A stretch of 64,000 bases of DNA, taken from the NCBI RefSeq assembly GCF_020921035.1, contig NC_063150.1, positions 4,030,001 through 4,094,000 of the forward strand, given 5' to 3'. Of this stretch, positions 28,819 through 41,015 are shown piece by piece. Under the pieces are notes generated by a model that searched no databases, was not told the DNA's origin, and saw only the letters and a list, made by a program, of their open reading frames with translations. The stretch's first letter is position 1. The number at the start of each line of letters is the position of its first letter. The DNA is from Rhodamnia argentea. Its lineage: Eukaryota > Streptophyta > Magnoliopsida > Myrtales > Myrtaceae. The translations under genes and the position numbers were made by a program.

Positions 28819-31127
28819 ACATCGGATGGCCCAGATCGTTTGCATTTGCTGACCGGGCCTTCAGGAAAGAGACAAAGAAGATCATTATAGCTGAAAAGTC
28901 TACATGGGCCTCATAAAAATCACAGCTTTTTCCACTACGTAATGGGTGGAAAGTTACAGCCCAATGTGGGCTGTATTTTGCCTGTTTGGGTTCGAGGCCC
29001 TTAACCCAATAAAGACGTAAATTTTTAAACTTTTTTTTTTTTTTTGAAATTTCCGGTCAAAGTGAACAAAAAGTACTATCTCATTTTCAGAAATTAATTG
29101 CGACAAAAAGATAGTTTTAAGCCACTTTATGTGAAGCCGTCGCTCGTCGCCCTAGTCGGGAGCGGACCGGTAAATAATGGCCCGGCTTTGCTCATGTATA
29201 TTAGAGGCGTTCATTATCGAAGAAGAGTCTAATCCTCAAAACTCTTTAACAGTTGAAACAAACACAAACATTAAGATCGAGTCCAATTTTATAGTTCTTT
29301 GCAATTAGTTGCAAAATATTCAACCATAAGCCTCATCGCTCAAATGAAACATTATCATCGAAAGTATGTTGTAAAATTGTGATGAACGTAATGCAGAATT
29401 CAATGTCTCTTCCTTTACCATGTGATCCTAAACTAGAGTGAAATCGAAATTTGAATATTCCTCCGATCCAAGTCGTACCCAGTGCTTTATGCATTGTATT
29501 TGATCGGCCACTTCGACAGATCGGAACCAAGGAAAAAGCGCCTTGTCGGATGCCAAATTCAAGAGTCGATATCAAGCTTCCGATGCCATTTTCATTCCTT
29601 CGAGACGCGCAAACATTCACCCATGAAGCGAACAAGAGGCGATTGAACGGAATCCTAATAAGGATGAACGTAGGCAGATAGATTTCGCTCGATCTCCAAT
29701 ACGTTATGATTTTCGAGAAACACCAATCCAAATTGATCTCTTCCCATATATCCTTCATACTCCAAGGCATGTAGAGGTACCTAGCATCCCAAAAAGCCAA
29801 AAGGGGAAAAGGGGGCAAAAGCAATGACCAAGAGGGGCACTTTTCATGGGCAAGCTTTGGGCTGCGAGCTCTCTCTCCTAAGTATTTTTCTCGCCACTTC
29901 CATGGTAAACATGTCAAGTGGGGGTGAGATGGGACTAACGAGGAGTTCACGTCTTTGCGAGTCAAAAAAGAAAGTGAAGAACAAGCGGGAAAGGCAATAA
30001 ATGGGAGTGTGCGGAAATGGAAAAGATGCTGTTGCCACTTCTGAGCCAGCTCCTGATTCTGATGCGAGAGTGAGTTGATAGCGATGACCGGAAGTTTCTG
30101 TCGTCGCGTGCTGGCTGGCTGGCTGGCTGGCTGGCTGCCGCTGCTGGGGCTTTTTTTTTCTTTTTGAGAGACGCTTGGGTTGAGAGGGACGGGTCAGTCC
30201 TGCCACACTTTGAATACTCTCTGCCATTTCACCAGTCGGGGGCACTGAAAACTATGCAACTCTCTCTCTTGCCAAGGTGCCGCCGCAGCACAGAACTGCC
30301 GAAAAGCTGTGAAAATTTCAATTCTCTCTCTCTGAAATTTGATACCCCGTATGTCTTTTCAGCTCGGCTAATCGTAAAGGTTGCATACAAACTTCATCCG
30401 CATAGGCTTAGCTCGAGAAGGAGAGATCTTAGCTCAGTTCATCACAATCCCTCCTGAAGTTCCTTCTTTTCTTCTGTACAGATGCGGTACAGACTCGTTC
30501 CGTCGCCCGGAGCGGCGCGAGCGAGACTGATCGAGCCGCTTAGAAACCGTGCGGGGCCGTGTGTTTATCTCTCGTGGGTCCACGTTAGATTTCATTGATT
30601 GATCCTGATCCATTGGAACAGGCAAATTTCTTTGTTTCCGTGTGAATGTGGCCAAAAAAGTGTTTCGGACTGTGAACAATGTGGGTACTTGTGGAATCAT
30701 GATGGCGAGAGACGAGGGCCAGCCATGGCTCTCGTTCGTTCAGCCATCTCCACCAGATGGTCCAAAACACAAGGATCCAAAAAGCCACGGTCTCAGTCCC
30801 AAAGCAGGAAGGTGTTGACGGTTTCGTAACGAGTTTCTCAAACCCCCTTATCAAAGTTCTGGTTTCCAAGTTACCCTAACACTGTAATCTTCTTCTGGAA
30901 TACTATCTAAATAAGAACCAACTTACTCCAATATGGGTAATTATCGTTCGGTTGCGCCTTAAAGCATCGACTAAATAATGAGAAATGTTTTCCCGACAAT
31001 CTTGTCGGGAACAATACAATCTTATCCGTAGATCAACACATCATCATCGCATATTTTGCATAAATCACTCATTAATTAGGAGATCGTGTGGTCAGAAATA
31101 ACCGACAATTCAATCGGATTATCGGGT
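28819..31127. other. Intergenic with an unassigned open frame
   Basis: No recognised gene. A (CTGG)n run lies at 30111-30137, and a perfect 10+10 inverted repeat TTCCCGACAA-TC-TTGTCGGGAA at 30990-31011. The 210-codon open frame on the minus strand (29333-29965) is listed separately. Confidence 0.5.
29333..29965 (-). CDS. Unassigned 210-codon open reading frame, coding status doubtful
   Basis: Longest unexplained frame in the window outside recognised genes. It is not recognised as any family. The predicted protein is rich in Trp, Arg, Ser and Ile, has no clear signal peptide, and has patches (MKDIWEEINLDWCF) that could equally be chance. No splice-supported extension was found. Chance is a real possibility, since other frames through the same DNA are also partly open. 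Confidence 0.2.
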   Translation of the reverse strand: MTRKDVNSSLVPSHPHLTCLPWKWREKYLGERARSPKLAHEKCPSWSLLLPPFPLLAFWDARYLYMPWSMKDIWEEINLDWCFSKIITYWRSSEIYLPTFILIRIPFNRLLFASWVNVCASRRNENGIGSLISTLEFGIRQGAFSLVPICRSGRSNTMHKALGTTWIGGIFKFRFHSSLGSHGKGRDIEFCITFITILQHTFDDNVSFER

Positions 31128-31136
31128 TAGCAACTT

Positions 31137-31383
31137 TTTTTTTTTTCTTGGATAATCCAAGATCCGCCGGTCGTAATCGAGTCAACTCACCACCACCCGA
31201 AGGGCGGCGAAGACCCTTTCCGACGGCGACTATACCCGGAGGGAGGCTAGTCCCACAGCCCACCAACAAGGGCCCCCCACTTAAGTCCGAGAAACGCGTT
31301 TGGAGGGTTTTGAACCTTTGACCGGTTTACGCCTTAAGGCCAAAGAGCTCAAAGCTCACCAAACGCGCCATGCCCGTGGTGGG
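31137..31383 (-). mobile_element. SINE, minus orientation (copy 1)
   Basis: Inverted copy of the element at 42965-43216; they match over almost the whole length (e.g. CTTAAGGCCAAAGAGCTC; GGGCGGCGAAGACCCTTTCC). It has a T tract on + (the poly(A) tail) at its left end. It is flanked by TAGCAACTT (31128-31136) and TAGTAACTT (31384-31392), a target duplication with one mismatch. Read on the minus strand, GGTTCAAAACC matches the RNA polymerase III B box. Confidence 0.85.
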
Positions 31384-31690
31384 TAGTAACTTCTTTTTTT
31401 CATAATCATAGTATACGAAAATGTAAACTTACTGTCGGGGTTAACCGAATCAATTTTGTCTGCATACTCTGTTAAGATAAAGCTAAAAACGAATGCTTGA
31501 AACCCATTACTACAACTTTTATTGGAGACTAATTAACAAATTAATAGTACAAGAACACTCCATGCAAAAAATCAAATCATAACTTATACCCCCCTCAAGC
31601 ACCTAATGAAATCGAACTTAAAGAACTTATATACTCAACCAGAAATTATAAAAGACCTATATAAACCACCTTCTTTTCCTTTTTTCCCCA

Positions 31691-34289
31691 CTAGCATACT
31701 CTATTGATATCATTATCCACTTCTCCCTCTGTGATTGCAGATGACATGTAACTCAATGCCAAAGAGCTCTCGTGATCTGGAGCCAGCCTCAGCAACTCTC
31801 TTGCTTGGAGCTTTTGCTTGCAGACTTGGCATGTGATCTGCAGGATCGCCGAGTTCATCTTCTTCCTCGCGTGTTCCTTCAGCGCATGGGCTTTCTCTAG
31901 CTCTGCCTGCGCCTGCTGCCTCATCCGCTTCGCGTTGGCAAACTCCCTCTCGGCCTGCTCGATCTGCCGCCTCGCTGCCTGCCTCGCCTCGTCCGCGTAC
32001 GCCTTCTCGGCCACGGCCATCCTCAGCTGATGTGTCGATTGATCGCGACTGCCATCGCCGTTTCTTTCGCAGGCGCAATCGGCGCATGAGGAGCTCATCG
32101 AGAGCTGCAGATGGGACGGGTACTTCTCGTCTCTCTTCGAAGGATGGGGGGAAACTGTGTCAGCAGGGTTCGACGAGGTCGAGAGCTGAAGCTCGAGATT
32201 GTGCAAGTCGTCACGATGATCTGTCTTGGAGGACGGTTTGTTAGCGATGGGGTTCAAGAAGATGGGCGCGCCTTTGGCCGGCTTGGGCATTGCCAAGGCC
32301 CTCGGTGCTGGCCAAGAGGGCGTGTTGAGATTGGTGTCACTTGAAGGGCTTGGGCTCGAGGCTGTCCTAGACAGGCATGGAGGCTGCAGGTTATTATTGT
32401 GGGAGTCTGACCTTAAACGACCCATGTTGCAGGAGTCCTGGTGCTCAATGAAGCTCTCAACCCTGTTTGATCACAGAGAATCAATCAAAAGATCGTGCCA
32501 AAGGTGTTATCAGTCAAAGTGCTGTTTGGACAACAGTTCTGTGCAGTGCATGGCCAAAATGGAGCGGAAAAGAAAGAGCAAAACCTAGATTATTTAATGC
32601 TGAGCTTTTCGGAAGAACATCTTGTGGAGCCAAGAACTTTCAACAATAGTTTCCCTTTCCTTTTCCGAGTTCTTTATTAATTTGGGTGTCTTCATCAATG
32701 ACAAACAAATGTAGGGTATGACAAACAAGCCTCAGAAGATGAAGGAGAGATCATCATGCATATTATATAGTTAAATATATATAGTTTCAAAGATTAATTG
32801 TTTACTAAGATAGAGGAAGAACGTAAACTTAGGAAAATGATATTAATTATTCGCAAAGTCCAAACGAGGTGGGATGGCTAATCATTGGGAGATGTGGGAG
32901 TCCTCACAGGACGATCCCAAATGGGGAAAATCAATGCTAAACAAATCGAGGGAGAAGATAAAATATAGTGTTTGACAAAGGAATAAGGAACAGTTTTTCT
33001 TTTGGAGGATCTTGGACTAAATCGAAAAGATCTGGGGGAGACAGGTGACTTAAACCGGACATTAGAAACCGAGTACGGAACTGTTCACAAACAGTGTCCT
33101 CGGCAAATATAAGGTTTAGGTTCCATCAATCAATGCCTAAATATCCTCCGCCTGTCTGTCTTTCCAACTTTCCTTTTTCTGTTTGCAAGCTCATGCCCAT
33201 GGAAAATGTCCAGAAAAAAAAAGGAAAGTTCATTGTAAACGGATCATAAAAGTTTTGAACTTCAAAGCCATCTGAACTAGCTCTTTTAAACATACTTCTG
33301 CATTAATTTATCAATATTTGATGTCAAAAGGAAGAGACATCAAACCCTTTTGAGCTGTTCACTTTTCATGGCCTAATTATGAGAGCTTGTTTCTGTGATC
33401 AGTCCTTTAGCTAGGCAGCCTCAGAATTTGGATTAGTTTATTGCTACTTTAATTATGAGACTGAGTACTTCAAGATTTCATGAGGACACAAGTTGGCTTT
33501 CAGGAAAGATTTTGAAATTTTTTGCTCATCAGACTTCATTTGATCATGGAAGGTGAAGATCATGTGTATGAAAGCTGGATGTAGGAGAGAGTAAATGAAT
33601 TGAGATGGGGAGAAATTACTGATAATGAACCTTGAGAAAACCCTGCCACAGTCACAGGAGTGCCCTCTCGTTCCACAAGTCTTGAGATGTGCCTTGTAAT
33701 CTGATTGAACTGCGTATCCCTTGGAGCACCTCTCGCACACCCACTGCTTGTGGTTGCTGTGCTTCCGGCGGAAGTGCTTCTTGATGCCGACGAGGTCCCC
33801 AAGGGCGTGGCCCGGGTCGTGGTGCAGGCAGCTCGGCTCGGGGCAAACGAAGACCCGCTTCCGCACTGCCGGCGTCTCCCGCTTGAGGAGCTTCCACGGC
33901 ACCTTGTGCCGCCGCCGGTGCATCTGCAGGTTCTGGTCCCTCTGGAAGCCCTGGTTGCAGATCTCACACACGTACCGGTCCGACTCCAGTAGGGTTTTCG
34001 GGGACAGCGACACCACCTCCGCATCTGGATCTTCGCGATCGAATCACACCACACCAGTAATAAAAAAGAAAACGAATCAGAATTCAATCCAACCCCAGAA
34101 TCATGCTTAACGAGCTCATCATGGAAACATCAGAAAACATATGTAATTCGATGTACCTGGAGTACCAGCAGGTCTTCTTTTCCTCTTGTTGGTGGCGTTG
34201 CCATTGTTCTCTAAGCAATCACGGAATGGATCAGGAGGAGGAGGGAATGATGATGGGGGACTAGAAATGATGGTGTTGTTTCCTATCAT
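31691..34289 (-). CDS. IDD15: INDETERMINATE DOMAIN C2H2 transcription factor, SGR5/IDD15 type (434 aa)
   Basis: Nuclear zinc-finger protein; the Arabidopsis relative SGR5/IDD15 acts in shoot gravitropism and starch/amyloplast responses of the endodermis. Exons (minus): 34157-34289, 33631-34030, 31691-32462; phases agree and give 434 aa. NLS KRKRR at 35-39. ID domain about 63-190: C2H2 finger (CEIC...HRRRH), second finger after [16 protein letters not shown]2HC finger (CERC...HLKTC) and fourth finger ([20 protein letters not shown]). The C-terminal half has the SGR5-like [14 protein letters not shown] motif and a long coiled coil (about 325-400: [20 protein letters not shown]...). It ends [17 protein letters not shown]. 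Intron 2 is 1168 bp and intron 1 is 126 bp. A 47-bp CT/GA tract lies about 94 bp upstream of the ATG. Subfamily placement rests on the C-terminal motifs. Confidence 0.9.
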
Positions 34290-34377
34290 GGGGTTCGAGA
34301 GAGCTTCTTCTCCTCGATCTCTTTAGGGAGATTTTATGGCTGTGGTGTACAGTACAAGGCTCCAGAACCAAAGCAAA

Positions 34378-34382
<5 letters not shown>

Positions 34383-34429
<47 letters not shown>
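34383..34429. repeat. (CT)n tract in the IDD 5' leader/promoter
   Basis: Pure CT on +, GA on the gene strand, 94 bp upstream of the IDD start. A second CTCCTT-type repeat lies at 34610-34640. Confidence 0.95.
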
Positions 34430-34433
<4 letters not shown>

Positions 34434-36112
34434 CTTTTGAGAGAGAAACTAAGCTAAGCTAGGCGCATGATGCGAGAGGAAGAGGGGGAAAAAAGCTAAT
34501 TTCTCTCTTTCGGTTATGGAAGCAGCTTTCTCTTTTTGAGCTTTAGACAGCTTTCAGGCTTTTCAAAATGATCTCCTTTTCTTTTTTCTTTTGCTCTCTC
34601 TTGGGCTGCTCTTCTCCTTCTCCTTCTCCTTCTCCTTCATCAGGTATGGTTGTGGAGTCTCTTTAAAAGCTCCTCCTCTTTAGAGATAGAGAGATAGAGA
34701 GAGAGTGAGGGAGGGTGAGAGACCCAATCAAATTGATGGGAGAGAAATGATCCCACCACCAGAAAAAAGAGATGGGTCCACACAGAATGGAGAAGAAAAG
34801 AAAGCAAAAAAAAAAAAAAAAAAAAAAAGAAGACGTCCTCAGAAGAAAACAAACAGACAAAACATTACATACGCACAAACACAAAAACCAGGAAAATACA
34901 TTAGAAAACAGGTCAAATCATACACAGTGAGCTCTCTTGCGTGGACAAATACAGAGCAAACTGTGAACAATACACGTACCCTTCTTCCTTCTCTCTAAAA
35001 ATTTTGTCATTCTCTCTCTTATCTCACATGCCTTCGATCTTCTGATGTCTTTCCGGGGGATGGGTGATGGGCACGAAAGGCTCGCGGGAAAGGACATAAT
35101 TGCCCCCTTTTGTCACTACATGTGGAAGCCTCTTACTTTTGTTCCTTTTTTTTTTTTTTCTCTTTGGTTTCTTATCTCTGTTGTATCATCAAAAAGTGAT
35201 TTTCAGAAAAGTCCCCACCGGATTGAATGGGATTAAGATTAAGCGCTTGCTTTGGTTTTATAATTCGAATCAAAGAATCTCTTGCAAAGCAAGAGTAATC
35301 TAGGAGGTTGCATGTGCCATTCCGTGGGTTCATAAAGTTAGTCGGAGTTGAGATGTTTAGATACCTATTATCTCTTTAATAAGGTCACTTGAAAGTCAGT
35401 GTATATAAGAAGCAGCGAGTTGGTTCAATCTACTTCGCATTCCAATAGCTTAAACTTTTGGAATAATCGATTGCTTTAAGTTGATGTTGGAATGAAAGCT
35501 CACGATTTAAGTCCTCGCACCCCCTTCTTCAAATTATGGGTTTTCTCTTCATCACGCATGATGGGCTTAAAAAAAAAAAAAAACCCACACTCATCAAATT
35601 TCTTAAGTTTAATGCCTTCCTCGTTCAATCAACATTTGGGTGATGTGAAATGTTGAGATATAAGTTGTATTGCGCATCGTACTCTCAAAACTTAATTTTT
35701 TGGAGTAAACGGTTGAGCACTCCTTAGTGCCTTCATATTATTGGGATAAAACTTCTCGCTTATCAAAAGTTTATGAACCACATTGATCTATACATCTCGC
35801 ATTCATCACTATTGATCGGAGTATCTAATTACTTGTTGAAAACAAAACTACCATATTAGCAAAGTCCAAGTATTTAACATTTATTCTGGAGAAAAGGACC
35901 AAAGGAAATCAAAAGATAAATCATAGTAAAGCTCAAAAAGCACGACCTAGAGTCTAGATTAATCACAAATTAATCATGGGTTAGAGGTGATAAATGTTTT
36001 CCATTCCCGAAGAAAAATAGTATTAGGTTCCATTGTCGTTGTATGATCGTCCTGGCCTAGAACTAATTATTGACCCATGTGTTCTATTTTTTCCGACAAA
36101 GTAAATGCGAAT
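34430..36112. other. Intergenic, IDD upstream
   Basis: IDD promoter region, then anonymous sequence. The piece 35290-35580 contains words typical of plant LTR/TRIM ends (CCAATAGCTTAAACTTTTGG), but no paired repeat was found. No gene recognised. Confidence 0.5.
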
Positions 36113-36405
36113 AATTATCCAAAAAGTCTTAAATCTATTGGACGGCCGCAAATTTAATCACGAACCTTTTAACTGCGTCAATTTAGTCTTACATCTTTTG
36201 ATAATTTTTCAATTTAGTCCTAAACCTATCGGTTGCGTTAATTTAGTCCTAAACCTTTTGAAATTTTTGCCAATTTAGTATTAGACATATTTTTTGGATA
36301 ATTGGCCAATCGGTATATATTAGGATTAAATTGGCAAGATTAAAAAATCTAGGACTAAATTAGCCGCTGTACAAAAGGTTTAAGACTTTTTGGACAATTT
36401 TCTCA
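36113..36405. mobile_element. Foldback MITE, family A (copy 2, about 290 bp)
   Basis: The ends are inverted copies: CCAAAAAGTCTTAAATCT at the left and AGGTTTAAGACTTTTTGG at the right. The arms repeat AATTTAGTCCTAAACC on the left and GGACTAAATTAG on the right. No coding. Confidence 0.8.
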
Positions 36406-36538
36406 AAGCGAAATGCACTTTACTTACATATAGTAATATAGTCAAAACTGTAGCAATAAAAGAATTAAATTTGCGTACATATTCTAATTATTTAAGCATC
36501 AAGAAATTTATAGTACGGCGGATTATGTAATTTTAGGG

Positions 36539-36828
36539 AATGTAGTTAATATTGTAACGGACAATTCAAAATTCTAATTTTGAATTAGTCCATTAATGTA
36601 GTTATATTCTATAGTTAATATTATAAAGAACTAATTTGAATTAGTCCATTAATGTAGTTATATTATGTAGTTAATATTGTAACGGATTAATTCAAAATTC
36701 AAAATATTTTGAATTAGTCTTTCTAGAAAAACTCTATAAATACAAACTATATCTTAAGAGTTAAGGATAAGCAAAACTCATTTTCAAACCTAGAATTTTT
36801 AATTGTCCGTTACAGTATTAACTACATT
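36539..36828. mobile_element. Inverted-repeat element with internal TATA motif (about 290 bp)
   Basis: The left end AATGTAGTTAATATTGTAAC continues GGACAATT. The right end is its inverse, AATTGTCCGTTACAG then TATTAACTACATT. The inverted arms are about 35-40 bp with two or three mismatches. The left part is iterated: TGTAGTTA...TTAATATT occurs three times between 36541 and 36690. A CTCTATAAATAC motif lies at about 36731. Starting TG and ending CA inside the arms, it could also be a small solo LTR. Confidence 0.6.
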
Positions 36829-37749
36829 GCTTAACATATAAGAACCGAATTCGGGAGGAAATGGAGCTGTAAAAATGGAGAAGTGAATAAAACTATCTGA
36901 TATACTCCTGTCTGTGTTTCACGCGCATAATTTCTCTATGGTCAATATGTAGGGGATATTTTAAGAAGGAAAGATAAAGAATTGTTCTTATAATCATTCC
37001 AAAGACCTAGACTTTGGATCTTTGTCCTTCCCAATTGTCGGCACAGCTCGCATGTCCAATCACTATTTTCTTATAACATTAGATAGCCAAACTTTTAGCT
37101 CGGCTACCTTCCGACCCATGCAAAATACTTTTTCCCTTTACATTAGAGAAGACTCCGTCCGCGAGGTTGCCGGCATGACCCTCAAGATTAGTCCGAGCGA
37201 GAGGTATTGAAGTTCAATAGAACTTGATATATTTGTGTCAAACGCTTAACCCCTCAGCTAATTTTTTACGGTCGGTTCGCCAATTTTTTTTTTTTAACGA
37301 TAAAATTAGCCCCTTCTCCTCAATGTTGTTAATTTTTCATCGTGCACAGCATCATTGCATGACATGTGTCAGACCTAAAGAAAAATTAAACAAAAAAAAA
37401 AGAGGTTGTACACCTGTTCCACGACCTTGAGGACTAGTGATTTTTCTGAGTCCCTCTGTACTCTCATATTGGCAGGCCCCTCATGATTTTCCTAATGTGT
37501 TTCTAGTGTTGCAAGCTTCATTTCCACCTCCTGTAACAAGCCCCACCATAAGGACCAACCATCATTTCTTGTGGTCGCACAAGAGCTAAAGATAAAAAGA
37601 AAAATAAAAAAAAATTAGAAAAAAATTCAGATGATCTCTGTCATGTTTTTAAATTGCATGGAAGGTGAGACACTTTGTTTTGCATTAGGTCGGCAGTGCA
37701 TGGCAGCAGTGTGGTGCCATTTCTCAGAGGAAAAGGAATCTCACAAAGG

Positions 37750-37792
<43 letters not shown>

Positions 37793-39527
37793 CATTAGAG
37801 ACCAGAAATAAGGGTTCATGTTTGGTGGCTGCCGGGACAGAGAAGTGGGGGCCAACCACGGGGAAAAAGCCCTAACTACTCCCCACCATCTAAACTGTGT
37901 GTTTGGGTTAATTATGATGAGAGTTAACTCGAACTAAACATAGAAAAGCAAAGAGCGACCGACGGTACATGCGGACACATCTCATTTTAAGGTATTTAAA
38001 GCTGAGGAACATGAGTACATGCACGACATTGTTTATTACCAAGTAAGCCAAGTTTTTGTATGCAAGTGTTATGAAGTTTATTAGATTTAGTTGAGGTTAA
38101 TCACTTTTATTATGTGTGTGTGTATTCACTAATAAATAGTTGGTAGCCGGCGCATGAAGATTATTGTTAGGATGTTTGTGTATTTAGAAAGCAGAATCTA
38201 AGTTTCTAATCCTTATATGGGCTATTAGGAAGCAAGGAAAATATTTCCCTTCGAAAATATTGCCAATGCCTAATAAGAAAATCATATTTCAGATAGCATA
38301 AATTACGCACATCATAAAATTGAAAGAATCATCGCTAAAACTCACAAACTTAAAAAGATAGAAAGGTAGAATTACAAAGAGTGAGACCGGCACTCTAGCT
38401 CCGAAATATTACTCAATTTTTGGAACCGCAAAACTAGGGTTACGACCCCACTTCTGCACAACCTAGCTAGGAGGGAGAGATGATTGTTTGTGTTAGAACT
38501 GAGGCTTGATGGGCCAATTTCAGTAGCTAAAAAAAAGGGTCTAGTTTAAGAGGGTATAATTAGATTCGGATCAAAGAACACTTGAGGAAGATGATTACAA
38601 AGGACATTCTCTAGGGATGTTGCATGTGTTTGAGAATCAGACTCCCATTATTCTTCGTTGCTTTCATCAACCCAATAGGAAAAAAAAAAAAAAAAACTAA
38701 TCAAAGCTCAGCAGCTTTTACTTTTTCCATATCTCATTATTATCAGTATTCTATTCACAATAAAATAAGCAATGCCACTGCACGTAGTCTCCCCTCGCAC
38801 CCTCTCTCTCTCATTGCGAGGAATTTTATTTGATAGTACTTGCTTCCAATAAGATTAAAAGCCAAAAGGTTAATTACTAAACAAATGGCAAATTTGCCTT
38901 CTAATCGATATCGAATAGCTATTGTTAAGAGGAGAGAATAATGACATGCCAAAGATTTTAGTACGGCTCGCGGCAAATTAAGAAAGATAATTAATAAAGC
39001 TTTAATTTTTTCGGGGGAGAAAAAGTGGGAGAAAGAAAAGGAACAGGACCTGCACGTGCATGTCTCGAAAGCTTGCTTAGAAGGTCTAAGATAGGGGAAA
39101 GAGGGAGTCTTTAGCAATGCATGATAAAGCTTGTCTATTAATTATACCGAGCATGCAATTAATTAACTATTTTCTAAAAAAGGGTTTATGTGTGAAGATG
39201 TGTTTTCGGCTAAATCAATCTTATTATATTGTGCTGGCTGTGGAGGGTACGATTCATCGTGTGCGACAAAGATCTCTTGGTTTCTTTTCAATCAGTCTAC
39301 CCTTCAGCCCATCTTGCCAAGGATTTATATTGCCAAGCCATATAGATTTCTAAAATTCAGATATTTCATTTTTTGCATGGTAATGCTTTCGAATATATTT
39401 GTAGATTTTATGTTTCTCCAAGTGGCGTCTCTATCTGTATGAAAGTTTGTGCCTTCACATTATATGATGAACTATTTATCACTTAAAGCGCTTGATTAGT
39501 CCAAAAACAATGGATCTGCAAGAGATA
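36829..39527. other. Intergenic, no gene recognised
   Basis: Anonymous sequence with a 38-bp GA run (37753-37790) and a TG-rich stretch at 38113-38124. The open frames here have no family resemblance. Confidence 0.5.
37753..37790. repeat. (GA)n microsatellite
   Basis: Uninterrupted GA run of about 19 units, not close to any recognised gene. Confidence 0.95.
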
Positions 39528-39529
39528 AT

Positions 39530-39875
39530 GACACATATGGTCCATGAACTTTGGGCCAATTTGCAATGAGGTTCATAAATTTTTAATTTGTTCAACGTGA
39601 TCCCTGAAATTTAGCCATAAGTATAATGTGGTCCATGAATTTTCAATTTATTCAATGTGATCATTGAACTTTTAAAACACATTCAACTTAGTCTCTGAAC
39701 TATATGAAGATATTCAATGAACATTTTCATATAATTCGGGGACTAAATTAAATATTTTTCAAAAACCCAGGAACCACAAAAAATAAATTAAAATTTCAAG
39801 GACCATGTGTACATCATATTACAATTCATGGACCACACTGCATATTAAGTTAAAATTCAGAAATCATTTGCATCA
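39530..39875. mobile_element. Foldback MITE, family B (copy 1)
   Basis: The left arm repeats GGTCCATGAACTTT and GTGGTCCATGAATTTTC. The right arm has the inverted counterparts (TTCAAGGACCATG, ACAATTCATGGACCACA). The centre pairs AACTATATGAAGAT with ATTTTCATATAATT. A second copy is at 41455-41760. No coding. Confidence 0.7.
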
Positions 39876-40732
39876 TTTCTCAATCCACAGCAAGGTATTG
39901 GGAGAATGTGTTATCGGGTAGAACAATTAGGTGCTCGTATCTCCATTTCAAGAACGATGAGTTGATTTACTTTATGTCTTTGTCGATTCCCTTGAAATGT
40001 GATAATTTTATAAGTACTTAGTAATGTCATTAATGTCATCGATACATCAATTATAATTAGAGGATAAATTATGAGTCCATCTATCAATAGTATCTCCCTT
40101 ACCAAAATATATTCGCAATATTTTTCTGAATGAATGCAGAAAGAACTGAATTTTCTTCGGATCGTCCTCGAAAGAGTACCCCAAAAAATATATTTCTGAA
40201 AATCCAAGTACCAACATGCCCTAAAAAACATGGAAGGGAAGGAGAGAGAAAGAGCATATTTTCAACAGAGCGATGATGTGATATCGACAGAAAATGAATG
40301 TTGGATTTTTGGGAAAATGGGGATATCTCTGTCTCTTCGTTTGGTAGTCTCACATACGTTCACTCCCCGCAGAGGCCGGCGGGCCCTTCCCCCACACTGT
40401 TCTCTGATGCCCTTGTCCATTCTTTAATTATTGCCTTTGTTCGCATTCCACAAACCCTAGAAGCAACCCCACGAGAAAGAAAGTAGAATATCAATTCGAC
40501 CTCATATAGATCAATGATGTCATTCACCCAATGAAATTATTGAAGTTAATGTCACGAAAAATTCAAATTAATATATTAATGATAAATCTATTCTAAATTA
40601 ATTTTTGGGATCCAAAACATCCTAAGTTGATACATTTATGATAAATCTACCTAAAACTAATTTTTTAATCACAAAAAAAATTATAAATCGGAACAGATGT
40701 AATAAATTTATTCTTGATTACTTTTTGTTAAA

Positions 40733-41015
40733 TTGGATAAATCACATGAAAAATCCTAAATTAGTATACCACAAAAAGCCTTAAACTAGTACACTCGTAA
40801 CAAACGGAGGGTAAAAACTCTAAACTAGTACACCTGTCGGCTATCACGTCTTATCTACCTCAGTATTTTAACGATAAAATTTAACGGAAACTAACGGATA
40901 ATAAATTTGTCACATGTGTATCAGTTTGAAATTTTTGTTGTTGAAAAATTAGTTTAGTATAATTTTTCACATGTGTATCGGTTTAAGATTTTTCATAGTA
41001 TTAACCCAAAAAATT
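40733..41015. mobile_element. Foldback MITE, family D
   Basis: Left words (ATGAAAAATCCTAAATTAG, AAACTAGTACACC) occur inverted at the right (GTGTATCGGTTTAAGAT, TTTTTCAT). The centre is TTTAACGGAAACTAACGG. The preceding 40540-40720 has further related words (GATAAATCTA...CTAAATTAA). Edges approximate. Confidence 0.55.

Noticed and set aside
31072-31321. Open frames around 31.1-31.3 kb and 43.0-43.2 kb that resemble each other
   Set aside because: They are translations of the two SINE copies, not a gene family.
33560-34110. Long frames on both strands overlapping the IDD zinc-finger exon
   Set aside because: Shadows of the GC-rich exon; only the frame with C2H2 fingers makes biological sense.
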